Below, one piece after another: positions 15,882 through 24,062 of a stretch of DNA of 64,000 nucleotides. Made by a program: the position numbers and the translations under genes. Position 1 is the first letter of the stretch, and every line of letters starts with the position of its first letter. Origin of the DNA: Fimbriimonas planktonicus (GTDB lineage Bacteria; Armatimonadota; Fimbriimonadia; Fimbriimonadales; Fimbriimonadaceae); the NCBI GenBank assembly GCA_965234685.1, contig OZ248539.1:1364001-1428000 (forward strand), given 5' to 3'. The notes under the pieces are model-generated. The model searched no databases. It was given only the letters and a program-made list of their open reading frames with translations, and had not been told where the DNA came from.

Positions 15882-17067
15882 TTCGCCAAGGCAGCCTCCT
15901 CTTCGCGACGGCGCTTCTCCACAGCCACTCGACCGGTCCGATGTCGAACTTACGGAGCCACAGCTCAGAGAAGATGAAGTTGATCACCCAGACTCCAAGC
16001 ACGACCATGTACTCCTGAGGTCGATTGAGCTTGCCAAAGTATCCGAAGCCCCACGAATAGAAGAACGTGGTGCACAGGAGCGATTGGAGGAGGTAGTTGC
16101 TTAGAGCAATCTTTCCGACTTTGCCGAACATCTGGCCAAGGAAGCCGGTTCTGCCAGCTTCGACTAGCGAGGCAATCCCGGTCACCAGCCCAACGGCCAA
16201 CAGCGGACCGCAGAACAATTCCCAAGCGATCGATCCCGAACTCAGCACCTTGTGCGGGAGTAAGAAGGCGACGAGGTTTAGCGGAACACCCAAACCAAGC
16301 CCCGCCCAAAGCAGTCCGTTTCGGAGCTTCGGATGTGCCGACGGTGCGACCAGGAAGTTTCGCCGGGCCATGAGAATTCCGATGCTAAACAGTGCAAGCA
16401 GGCTTGGCAGGATCGTGAGAACGATGAATAGCGTCATGACCACCCACATGATTCCCCTGTACTTAAGCTGATCCAGATAAGTGCCCTTTGCAAATGCCGC
16501 GACCTCGTCGGACATTCGGAACGGATAAAATTCGATCCCTCTGCTTCCTGCACCTTCCGGGCTAAAAATTGCTGCGAGGCCAAAAATGCCTCCGAAGAGC
16601 AAATTCAGCCCGAACACACCGGCAATGATCCAAAGGAGCCCTCGCTCATCGCTCTTCACCATGAATGAAGCGATGAATGACACGACGGCATAGGAGAACA
16701 GGATGTCGCCGATCCAGAAGAAGAAGCCATGGATGAAGCCGAGTACGCCAAGGAGTAGTGCTCGCCGAAAATAGGTCTGAGGCCAGGATTTGCCTGTTGC
16801 TTCGGCCTTTTGAAACTGTAAATACAACCCGTAACCGAACAGGATTGCTAGCGACGATCGAAACTTTCCGGCTGCCAGCGCTATTTCACCCTGGTTGAAC
16901 AAGTGTGTGAGGGAGTCGACGGAGTATGCCGCGCCAAAGTTTCTCGAGAGGTCAGGACCTGCAAATGAGGAAATGTTCGCAAGAAGGATTCCAAGAATGG
17001 CAAAGCCTCGAATGACATCGAGGCTTTGGATTCGCGTTGCGGCGAGGGTTCCGGGCATGCCGGACAC
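15856..17067 (-). CDS. DUF418 family membrane protein
   Basis: 403 residues. Begins RIQSLDVIRGFAILGILLAN after a short lead, the DUF418 opening, and has about nine to ten hydrophobic helices. The C-terminal block GKIALSNYLLQSLLCTTFFYSWGFGYFG and GPVEWLWRS is the DUF418 domain itself. These are inner-membrane proteins related to acyltransferase-3/YeiB-type proteins; the function is not established. The start is ATG 17067 or ATG 17058 (MPGTLAATRI). Convergent with hspR; 10 bases after the msrA stop on the same strand. Confidence 0.88.
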   Translation of the reverse strand: MSGMPGTLAATRIQSLDVIRGFAILGILLANISSFAGPDLSRNFGAAYSVDSLTHLFNQGEIALAAGKFRSSLAILFGYGLYLQFQKAEATGKSWPQTYFRRALLLGVLGFIHGFFFWIGDILFSYAVVSFIASFMVKSDERGLLWIIAGVFGLNLLFGGIFGLAAIFSPEGAGSRGIEFYPFRMSDEVAAFAKGTYLDQLKYRGIMWVVMTLFIVLTILPSLLALFSIGILMARRNFLVAPSAHPKLRNGLLWAGLGLGVPLNLVAFLLPHKVLSSGSIAWELFCGPLLAVGLVTGIASLVEAGRTGFLGQMFGKVGKIALSNYLLQSLLCTTFFYSWGFGYFGKLNRPQEYMVVLGVWVINFIFSELWLRKFDIGPVEWLWRSAVAKRRLPWRTISQLADA

Positions 17068-17076
17068 TATATCCGG

Positions 17077-17724
17077 CTATCCCTTAATCGGTAATCCGGT
17101 TCGCGGAGAACAGGACTTCTTGCCCGTTTTTTCGTCGTATTGTTGGTGATATTCCTCGGCCATCCAGAACCTCGGGGCCGGAAGAATCGTGGTCACAATC
17201 GGCTTGTCCCAGTTCTTTTGTTCCTTCTGCTTGCTCGCCAATGCCAGCTTTCGCTGAGTTTCGGAGAAGGTCCAGATCGCGGTGCGGTACTGGTCGCCAA
17301 TGTCTGGGCCTTGTCGGTCGATCAGCGTCGGGTCGTGCCAGTCCCAGAAGTTCTTCAAGAGCTTTTCGTAGCTGTTCTTCTTCGGATCAAATTCAACCAG
17401 AAGGGACTCCGCGTGGCCTGTGTTGCTGTAGCAAACTTGCTCGTACGTCGGGTTCTGGGTTCGGCCTCCGGCGTAGCCGACGGCGGTTTGGACGACGCCC
17501 GGTTGCATTCGGAACCAATCCTCGATTCCCCAGAAGCAGCCGCCGCTGAGCATGATGAGCTCATTACCGGGCTTCGGTTTGGGCGGCCACGCGGTCCTAA
17601 CTTGACCAGGGTTTCCGCCAATCGGGCGCTTTACAACCTTTTGTGAGGTCGAAGTCCCTTGCCCCATCAAGGTGACAACGCCACCAAGACTAAGCGCAAC
17701 TACAGCTAACGCGATCCATTTCAT
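17077..17724 (-). CDS. msrA: Peptide methionine-S-sulfoxide reductase MsrA, exported form
   Basis: 215 residues. An N-terminal hydrophobic segment (MKWIALAVVALSLGGVVTLM) indicates export or membrane anchoring. The MsrA core follows: GGCFWGIEDWF with catalytic Cys63, GYAGGRTQNPTYEQV, CYSNTGHAESLLVEFDP, YRTAIW, and FWMAEEYHQQY; a second Cys near the end (KKSCSPRTG) may be the resolving residue. It reduces Met-S-sulfoxide in oxidised proteins. Periplasmic location would need electrons via the DsbD route, and a dsbD gene lies at 4.7 kb. Same strand as the DUF418 gene, separated by 9 bases, so probably one operon. Confidence 0.93.
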   Translation of the reverse strand: MKWIALAVVALSLGGVVTLMGQGTSTSQKVVKRPIGGNPGQVRTAWPPKPKPGNELIMLSGGCFWGIEDWFRMQPGVVQTAVGYAGGRTQNPTYEQVCYSNTGHAESLLVEFDPKKNSYEKLLKNFWDWHDPTLIDRQGPDIGDQYRTAIWTFSETQRKLALASKQKEQKNWDKPIVTTILPAPRFWMAEEYHQQYDEKTGKKSCSPRTGLPIKG

Positions 17725-17811
17725 CTTCTTTCCTTACTAACGCTGGGAGCTTGTCGGTTGTTTCTGGAATCAAGCTACATTCACTTAAGCCGGGAACACC
17801 GCGGATAGTTC

Positions 17812-18426
17812 CTAGGCTTCCGTCGTGGCGATGAGGTTTCTCATCCAAGACTGCAAGTCATCAAAGCTATCTGGGCTGACGGCATGGCCCATCGGATACT
17901 CCCGGAGAACGACGGCATCGCTGATGGTCCGAAGCTCATCTCGAATTCGCTGACCTTCCGATACCGGAATGACTTCGTCGTACCGCCCGTGCTGCACCAG
18001 AACCGGTGGGACACGCGATGGGAGTTTTTCAGGCTCGGGCCATCGGGAACTGAGGATCATGGCGCCAGCATATTTTTCCGGGCGAGCGAGTACTTCTTGA
18101 AGGGCCATCATTCCGCCCTGGCTGAATCCCATCAGGACGGTGTTTGCTACGGGCGGCAAGCCATCAATCGATCGCTGGAGGAGCTCGGCGCTTTCGCGGA
18201 CCTGAGCAGGATCAAAACGGATTCCCGCATCGGTCCACTCGATATCGAACCAGGCGAAGCCTTGCAAGTACGGCCATGGAGCCTCGATGCTGACCCTTTC
18301 GATCTCGCCTTCGAGCTCGGTTAGAAGTCCGAAAAGATCGTATCGATCACTCCCTAGACCGTGCAAGGCAATGACCCGCCAGTCGGCGGTTGTTTGATCG
18401 GATTGGACTCTTAAAGGCATAGGCAC
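17812..18426 (-). CDS. Phospholipase/carboxylesterase-type alpha/beta hydrolase
   Basis: 204 residues without a signal peptide. IALHGLGSDRYDLFGLL near the N-terminus is the oxyanion loop; GFSQGGMMAL holds the nucleophile Ser, HGRYDEVIPV the Asp and YPMGHAVSP the His. This order and size fit the phospholipase/carboxylesterase family (acyl-protein thioesterase-like). It would hydrolyse short acyl esters in the cytoplasm. Diverges from the beta-lactamase-fold gene, with starts 34 bases apart. Confidence 0.88.
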   Translation of the reverse strand: MPMPLRVQSDQTTADWRVIALHGLGSDRYDLFGLLTELEGEIERVSIEAPWPYLQGFAWFDIEWTDAGIRFDPAQVRESAELLQRSIDGLPPVANTVLMGFSQGGMMALQEVLARPEKYAGAMILSSRWPEPEKLPSRVPPVLVQHGRYDEVIPVSEGQRIRDELRTISDAVVLREYPMGHAVSPDSFDDLQSWMRNLIATTEA

Positions 18427-18460
18427 TGTTTACTTGGAAAAGGGCAGGTAGCATCGAAAA

Positions 18461-19414
18461 ATGGCCGGGATTCCGCTTGCCGTGCTCGCAATTCTTGCTT
18501 TTTCGCCGAATCGAATGAATTCCGACACCCTCGATCAGATCTGTAGCGACGCAGGAAAGCGAGCGGTAGCCAAGTTTGCCGACGCCAAGGTTCTGCCGGA
18601 AGAGATTGGCATTTCGATTGCCGTGCTAAACCGCGATTCGCTCAGCTACGAAACCGGCGGTTATCGTGACCGTGAGCCGATGTATCCGGCGAGCGTCGTG
18701 AAGTTCTTCTACCTCGTGCACCTCATGCATCAGGTCGAACAGGGTGAGGTGAAGATGACCGACGAACTAAAGCGCGGCACCACCGATATGATCAAGGACT
18801 CGAGCAATGACGCAACGGGCTACATTCTGGATGTGCTCACCAAAACTACCGGTGGGCCCGAGCTTTCCGGTGAAGAGCTGAAGGCGTGGATGGACAAGCG
18901 AAACACGGTCAACCGTTGGTACGAATCTCTTGGATATAGCGGGATCAATGTGAACCAGAAAACTTGGAACGAGGGTCCCTATGGCCGCGAGCGGCAGGGC
19001 TACGGGCCGAAATTTGAGCTTCGGAATTCATTGCATCCGGCGGCTTGCACCCGACTTTTTGCCGAGGTTGCACTTGGAAAGATCGTGACGGAAGCACGCT
19101 GCCAGGAAATGTTGGGCTACCTTTCTCGCCCGATCATTGCGGATGATTCAAAAGCTGACTTCCAAAGCCGAGCCTTTATCGGGAAGGCACTTCCTTCTGG
19201 TTACAAGCTTTGGTCGAAGGCGGGATACGTGACCGCCGAGCGGCACGACACCGCGTACGTCAAGAGTCCAGACGGTCGCGAACTCGTGATCTCCGTTTTC
19301 ACCAAGAACCACACCCAAACGCCCGACCTGATTCCATTCATTGCGTCGGAAATCTTGAAAGAACTGAAGATGCCTGCCGTAGAAACCATTTCGGGAACCG
19401 AAATTGAAGGCTAA
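18461..19414 (+). CDS. Class A beta-lactamase-fold serine hydrolase
   Basis: 317 residues. Catalytic elements of the class A fold are present: Ser78-Val-Val-Lys81 (SxxK), Ser115-Asn116-Asp117 (SDN-type loop) and Ser252-Lys253-Ala254-Gly255 in place of KTG. A weak hydrophobic N-terminus (AGIPLAVLAILAFS) may be a signal peptide. The Omega-loop Glu of true beta-lactamases (ExxLN) is not evident, so it may be a penicillin-interacting hydrolase or peptidase rather than a resistance enzyme. Its last 11 bases overlap the TTG start of the pseudopilin gene. Confidence 0.82.
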   Translation: MAGIPLAVLAILAFSPNRMNSDTLDQICSDAGKRAVAKFADAKVLPEEIGISIAVLNRDSLSYETGGYRDREPMYPASVVKFFYLVHLMHQVEQGEVKMTDELKRGTTDMIKDSSNDATGYILDVLTKTTGGPELSGEELKAWMDKRNTVNRWYESLGYSGINVNQKTWNEGPYGRERQGYGPKFELRNSLHPAACTRLFAEVALGKIVTEARCQEMLGYLSRPIIADDSKADFQSRAFIGKALPSGYKLWSKAGYVTAERHDTAYVKSPDGRELVISVFTKNHTQTPDLIPFIASEILKELKMPAVETISGTEIEG

Positions 19415-20078
19415 CTCCAAACGTTCTGCATTTACGCTTATCGAGCTACTCGTGGTGATCGCTGTCATCGCGATCCTCGCGGCAATTCTGTTCCCAGTTT
19501 TCAGCCAGGCAAAGGAAGCAGCAAAGCGGACGCAATGCCTGAGCAGCCTGAAAGACATCGGCACGGTGATTGCGCTTTACGGCGCGGACTATGACGACAG
19601 ATTGCCGGATCGCCGCGACCTGAAGGAGTTGGATTATCGCCCGTGGACCTCTTGGCCGCCGTCTGACCCGCGTGCCGGCTGGATTGAGGGAATCATGAAG
19701 ACTTACGGCTCGAAGGAAGGTCTGCTCTGCCCGAGCGTGCGTGGTTCGCGAATGGGCGAAATTGTCCAGGTCAGGCAGGGCAATTCAAACTATTGGATGT
19801 GGCGGTTTGACCGGATTGGTTCTGACGTCGCGCTCGATAATTGGTGGGGGAAGACGCCAGACCAGGCGGTTTCTGACTTGATCTCCGCGAACAATCCGAC
19901 GGTTGGAGAAATCACGGGCACGGCAGAAGCGGAGCTCGCAGTGGACCCGTACTTCCCTCGCACAATTCCTTCGGTTAGCGCCGAACTCAGAGGGCTGTCC
20001 GTTCACTTTGGCGGCCGGAACCGGGTTTTCCTCGACGGCCACGCCAAATGGCTGAAAGACCGTCGCCTGAATCCTTAG
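19404..20078 (+). CDS. Type II secretion/type IV pilin-like pseudopilin
   Basis: 224 residues from a TTG at 19404 that overlaps the previous gene by 11 bases. The prepilin leader KANSKRSAFTLIELLVVIAV with cleavage before the FTLIE Phe and Glu at +5, followed by a hydrophobic helix, then FSQAKEAAKRTQC and GADYDDRLPD. The C-terminal FGGRNRVFLDGHAKW is the substrate-like H/DG motif common in these proteins. Processed by prepilin peptidase and anchored in the inner membrane or assembled as a minor pseudopilin. This family is hugely expanded in Armatimonadota and Planctomycetes; its cargo is unknown. The TTG start has no clear ribosome-binding site, which suggests translational coupling. Confidence 0.85.
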   Translation: MKANSKRSAFTLIELLVVIAVIAILAAILFPVFSQAKEAAKRTQCLSSLKDIGTVIALYGADYDDRLPDRRDLKELDYRPWTSWPPSDPRAGWIEGIMKTYGSKEGLLCPSVRGSRMGEIVQVRQGNSNYWMWRFDRIGSDVALDNWWGKTPDQAVSDLISANNPTVGEITGTAEAELAVDPYFPRTIPSVSAELRGLSVHFGGRNRVFLDGHAKWLKDRRLNP

Positions 20079-20800
20079 ACTTTTCGTATTTCGAGGGTGT
20101 AGTCGGATCCGGGACCCGTTGATTTCATTGCGGCAGCTAGTAAGATGCCGCGGTCATTGAACATCGCCTGATAGCTAACCGGAATCTTCTCGGACCGGAT
20201 GTTCTCCGGCGGTCGGCTCCATGCCCCATCCACGATGATCTCCTTGCGCTCGTTCCGGTACATGTTAGTGACCAACGTACCGACGACATTCGAACCATGT
20301 TCTGGCAATTCGGTCGACACTTGACTGAGTTGACTTGGCAGCGTGAAACAGATGAGTCCGGCATAAGGGTCCTCAAACGCTCGCCAAGGAAGCCCCTGCG
20401 GGAATGGTCCGTTTTCCAAGAATTCCGCCTCTAGGCTGCCGAACTTTTGCGGACGACCCGCCCGATTTTTGCCCGATTCCATCATGAGATTCGAGAAGAA
20501 GACGCGGACTTGGCGCGGTTTTTCCTCCGCCGGTGGCAACACTTCCATGCGCATCCTGTACCTAACGGTGACCTTGTCAAATCCGACCGACGTTTGGATC
20601 GTGATTGCATAGTTGAACTTCTCCTTCGGTTTCCAAGCGCGGGTTACAACCGGGGGCGGAACCGGTTCTTGCTTTGAAACGTCGGTTACAGGCGGGATTT
20701 GCAAACTAAAAGTTTGCAGAATTCCTGCATACAGTGGGACCAAGGGCCACTTTTTGGCGTACCGTAGCTGTATCCTGTCCCCGGTAAGGAATCTATTCAT
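20075..20800 (-). CDS. Hypothetical protein, probably secreted
   Basis: I do not recognise a family. The conserved-looking part runs from about residue 35 of this model: TRAWKPKEKFNYAITIQTSV, RYRMRMEVLPPAEEKPRQVR and a C-terminus rich in beta strand (YTLEIRKV). A hydrophobic stretch WPLVPLYAGILQTFSL precedes a Pro-rich linker (EPVPPPVV), like a signal peptide. The start is uncertain: ATG 20800 overlaps the divergent Spy-like gene start at 20799, and TTG 20743 would shorten it to 222 residues and leave room for promoters. A longer reading frame from 20959 crosses that gene and is rejected. Convergent 4-base overlap with the pseudopilin gene. Confidence 0.6.
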   Translation of the reverse strand: MNRFLTGDRIQLRYAKKWPLVPLYAGILQTFSLQIPPVTDVSKQEPVPPPVVTRAWKPKEKFNYAITIQTSVGFDKVTVRYRMRMEVLPPAEEKPRQVRVFFSNLMMESGKNRAGRPQKFGSLEAEFLENGPFPQGLPWRAFEDPYAGLICFTLPSQLSQVSTELPEHGSNVVGTLVTNMYRNERKEIIVDGAWSRPPENIRSEKIPVSYQAMFNDRGILLAAAMKSTGPGSDYTLEIRKV

Positions 20801-21197
20801 GAACAATCGATTTGTACTCATCGCACTCGCACTTTTCGCAATTCTCGGATCTGCCTTCGCACAGGGCGGTATGGGGACTATGACGCCTGAGCAGAAGGCG
20901 CAGCTCTCCAAAATGCGCGAAGAGCGATACAAGCAGGTTGGGAAGGAACTTAAACTCACTCCTGATCAGCTCAAAAAGATGCGAGCAGCCGACGATAAGC
21001 TTCAGGCTAAGGCCATGAAGATTATGCAGGGCCCTGGAGACCAGCAGGCGAAAATGCCAAAGCTGATGGCGCTCCGCCCCGAGCTCCTTGCCGAGTACAA
21101 GAAGTTCCTCAAGCCAGACCAGCTGAAGAAGGTTGAGGAAATGATGAACAAGCAAATGGGAATGGGCCGTGGCGGCGCTCCCAAAGGACAGGGCTAA
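20799..21197 (+). CDS. Small periplasmic protein with LTxxQ-like helices (Spy/CpxP-like)
   Basis: 132 residues from the ATG at 20799, preceded by AAGGA 8 bases upstream. Signal peptide MNNRFVLIALALFAILGSAFA, then a mainly helical Lys/Met/Gln-rich protein with MTPEQKAQLSKM and LTPDQLKKMRAADDKL, resembling the LTxxQ motifs of Spy/CpxP periplasmic chaperones, and a Gly-rich tail. A periplasmic envelope-stress or metal-binding role is an inference from this resemblance. Its stop overlaps the convergent S9 peptidase gene by 4 bases. Confidence 0.7.
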   Translation: MNNRFVLIALALFAILGSAFAQGGMGTMTPEQKAQLSKMREERYKQVGKELKLTPDQLKKMRAADDKLQAKAMKIMQGPGDQQAKMPKLMALRPELLAEYKKFLKPDQLKKVEEMMNKQMGMGRGGAPKGQG

Positions 21198-23935
21198 CCT
21201 CCCGATCCAGGTCCCGTTCCCGGTCCGCCGGGAACCAACGGCGGCGTGTACGGCACGCCGTCAGTAATCCAACTCTCAGGCTTCGCCCCTTTTAGATAGA
21301 CATCTAAGTAGTGGCGGAGCCTTTTTGCGTAGTCCAAACGATTGTTCGGCTTCGCTAGGTTGTGATTTTCTCCGGGATACACCAGAAGGACCGCGGGCTT
21401 TCCGAGCCGACGCAGAGTGTTGTAGAACTGCACACCCTGGCGAAAGTCCACTGCGCCGTCGGCATCGCCATGCGCCATGAGAAGCGGCACCGAGCGCTTT
21501 TGAGCCTGCCAAACCGGGCTATTGGCAATGTACTTTTCAGGAATCTCCCAGAATGGGCGACCCATTCTTCCCTGGCTTGTCTCAAAAATTTCTCCGTTTG
21601 GCGTGCCTGAATTCCAATACACGACGCTGTACATACTCACTAGTTCGGTGAGGGGTGCACCAGCAACGCCGACCGCGAAACTTTTCGTTACGGTCGTCGC
21701 GAAGGCGGTTTGGTAGGCGCCCCACGAGTGGCCGATGAGCCCAACTCGATCCGGATCGATTCCAAGTTTCTTGGCGTAAACCGCCGCGAGCGCAGGTTGG
21801 AGGCAATCCACCGCGTCTTGCCCAGGCGTTCCTTCTCGATATGCGATGTCGGGCTTGAAGACGAAGTAGCCGTTCTGGCTGAGCCATTGCTCGTTGTAAG
21901 CGCTGGCCTCGAGGGGCCGAACGAAGCTGTGCAAGCTGTCGCTGAGTCGCTCGTAGATGTAAGTCACCATCGGGTAGCGGCGGCTTGGATCGTAGTTTGC
22001 GGGATAGATCAGCACACCGTTGAGTGCCTTGCCCCATCGGCTCTTGAATGGTACAAGCTCAGATTTGCCCCAGGCGTAATCCTTGAGCCAGGGGTTTGAT
22101 CGGCCAACCGGCTTTGCAGCCGAGAATGAAGTGTTGGTGATGTAGATCGCGGGAGAGTCGTCAAACCCGCCCATGACGAACATCATGCGATCCGTGCCCG
22201 GTGCTTGAGTGAGAGCCTGAGTTGCCTTATCTTGGAACAGGAGCGGCTTCAGCTCCCCGGTGGCGGTCCCGCGAGCAAAGCCGGATGCTTTGGTGGTGTC
22301 ATCGAACACGGAGAAGAAGATCGGGTCGGAGAGCTTGGGTCCTTCGGGATCATCCAAAACATCGATTGGGGAGTAGCGGACCTTTTCTTTTGCGCCCTCC
22401 GTCAACCGGGTAAGGGTCTTCGCGCTTGGACGATACAGGAGAGCGTCGAAATAGGTTGAAAAGATGACGGCTTCGTCTCCGGCGAACCAGTACGGATTCT
22501 CCGCTGGTCCCCGTTCGGGAAGGACAAGATCGATCTCCGGATCTTCAAACTGAATGCCGGATTTCCCCGTCACGGATTCCGTGACGCCGGTGCGGACATC
22601 GGTCAGAAACCATTGCTTGTTTGCAAAGTGCGCGAAGTACTTGCCTTCGGGCGATGGGAGCGCGCCGAAGTTGGCCTTCGTGACGACTTTCTTCGATTCC
22701 CTCGTGGCGACATCTACGATGTACACGTCTTGCGCAGTTCTGCCATTCGTGACCGGCGACTCGTAGGGGCCGGAATCGAGGAGCACTGCCTTCTGGAAGT
22801 CATCCATCAGAATTGCGACTTGGTCTTTTCCGTTGCTCAGTCGGGTTGCCGAATTTGCGCTTCGGTCCCAGACCATGAGATCCGTTCGGCCCTGGAGGGC
22901 TCGGTACCGGACCTTCTGCTGCGGCACGATATCGATGTCTTTTGTATTCCAGACTTCGACGTCGCTTACCTCGCCAGGCTTGGCGGGTTTGGGTTTGTCC
23001 GCCCAACCTTGAATTCCGAAGGCGACTTTGGTCCCGGCATCGTTCACGCGGAGGGGTCTGGTCTCGCTGATCCGGAATCCGGCGGGAAGCTTTTCATCCT
23101 TACCAATTTCGTAAACGGCGCGGTCCTTGGGCTCAAAGCCTTCTAGGGTAAGAGCGTGGATTCGGTAGTTGATGCCAACTTTGTTCGGCAATTCTGATCC
23201 GGCGAGCCAAGCAAGGACGTTTGCCTTTTCTGACCAGGCGATTCCGGCAATGCGGTCTCTTCCCCACATGAGGGTCTTCACGCGACCGGTGCTTGGCTCT
23301 AAAATCTGGACGCCGCCTTCCTCGTTGTCCGATGCGATTTGCATCGCAATGAGGTTTTCGGCTTTGTTGACGGAAGCTGACACGACGTTGCCGATGGTCA
23401 GGGTTTGCCCGGTCGCACTTTCGATGAGCGTGAGATCGCTCCGAGGTTCCTTCGAGTCGAGCGCTCTTGAGCGGCGGGTGAGGATGTACTTGCCATCTTC
23501 CAGGAGTTCGAACTGCTCGACATTTTCGACATATCGCTCTTCGCCGCTAGGGAGCAATCGGAGGCCCAAGCGTGGATTGGCGGGCTTCTTTTCGGCTCGA
23601 AGCTTCTCGGCAATGGCACGTGGTGGAGAAATCAAGAAGGCGACGTACTGGTTGTTCTTGGCAAAACGTGCTCCGCGTCCACCAGGAATAGCCCAAGCAA
23701 TGGGCTCATCCGCGCTCTTGACGGTGAGGCTTGGATCCCCTTCGACTGGGGAAAGCACGTAGCTGATCCACTTACCGTTTGGCGAAATTAGCGCGGAAGA
23801 CAGGGCTTCGACGCGCTTCCAATCACCATCTAGAATCGACTTCTTCGCTTGTTGCCCCGCGCCACTCGAGACAAGCGCGAAAGTAAGGAAGGACAAAAGC
23901 CCTAGTCGGGCAGGTAGCAATCGTGCGGAGAGCAT
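21194..23935 (-). CDS. Secreted prolyl-oligopeptidase family (S9) peptidase
   Basis: 913 residues. Signal peptide at 1-28 (LLSFLTFALVSSGAGQ). A long N-terminal beta-propeller (about 35-620) with WD-like repeats (ISPNGKWISYV, SPEGKYFAHF), then an S9 catalytic domain: GLIGHSWGAYQT with Ser737, HGDADGAVDF with Asp824 or 826, and PGENHN with His858. It should cleave oligopeptides outside the cytoplasm. The C-terminus is a Pro/Gly-rich tail (PGGPGTGPGSGG). The architecture is close to the dipeptidyl-peptidase-5/glutamyl endopeptidase-like group often annotated as prolyl oligopeptidase family. Monocistronic. Confidence 0.92.
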   Translation of the reverse strand: MLSARLLPARLGLLSFLTFALVSSGAGQQAKKSILDGDWKRVEALSSALISPNGKWISYVLSPVEGDPSLTVKSADEPIAWAIPGGRGARFAKNNQYVAFLISPPRAIAEKLRAEKKPANPRLGLRLLPSGEERYVENVEQFELLEDGKYILTRRSRALDSKEPRSDLTLIESATGQTLTIGNVVSASVNKAENLIAMQIASDNEEGGVQILEPSTGRVKTLMWGRDRIAGIAWSEKANVLAWLAGSELPNKVGINYRIHALTLEGFEPKDRAVYEIGKDEKLPAGFRISETRPLRVNDAGTKVAFGIQGWADKPKPAKPGEVSDVEVWNTKDIDIVPQQKVRYRALQGRTDLMVWDRSANSATRLSNGKDQVAILMDDFQKAVLLDSGPYESPVTNGRTAQDVYIVDVATRESKKVVTKANFGALPSPEGKYFAHFANKQWFLTDVRTGVTESVTGKSGIQFEDPEIDLVLPERGPAENPYWFAGDEAVIFSTYFDALLYRPSAKTLTRLTEGAKEKVRYSPIDVLDDPEGPKLSDPIFFSVFDDTTKASGFARGTATGELKPLLFQDKATQALTQAPGTDRMMFVMGGFDDSPAIYITNTSFSAAKPVGRSNPWLKDYAWGKSELVPFKSRWGKALNGVLIYPANYDPSRRYPMVTYIYERLSDSLHSFVRPLEASAYNEQWLSQNGYFVFKPDIAYREGTPGQDAVDCLQPALAAVYAKKLGIDPDRVGLIGHSWGAYQTAFATTVTKSFAVGVAGAPLTELVSMYSVVYWNSGTPNGEIFETSQGRMGRPFWEIPEKYIANSPVWQAQKRSVPLLMAHGDADGAVDFRQGVQFYNTLRRLGKPAVLLVYPGENHNLAKPNNRLDYAKRLRHYLDVYLKGAKPESWITDGVPYTPPLVPGGPGTGPGSGG

Positions 23936-24062
23936 CGCAATAGCAACCTACCAGAAGAATTCTGCCTAGAGTTCCAACGATCCACCGCCGGGTGCGTTTC
24001 GGATTCGCTCTGCGTAGGTTATGATGCTGTTTGCGGAATCTTGTCGAATCCGGTGCTAGAGC

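Noticed and set aside
20613..20798. Upstream extension of the Spy-like gene
   Set aside because: The signal peptide and ribosome-binding site (AAGGA) place the start at 20799; the extension is low-complexity and lies over the minus-strand gene.
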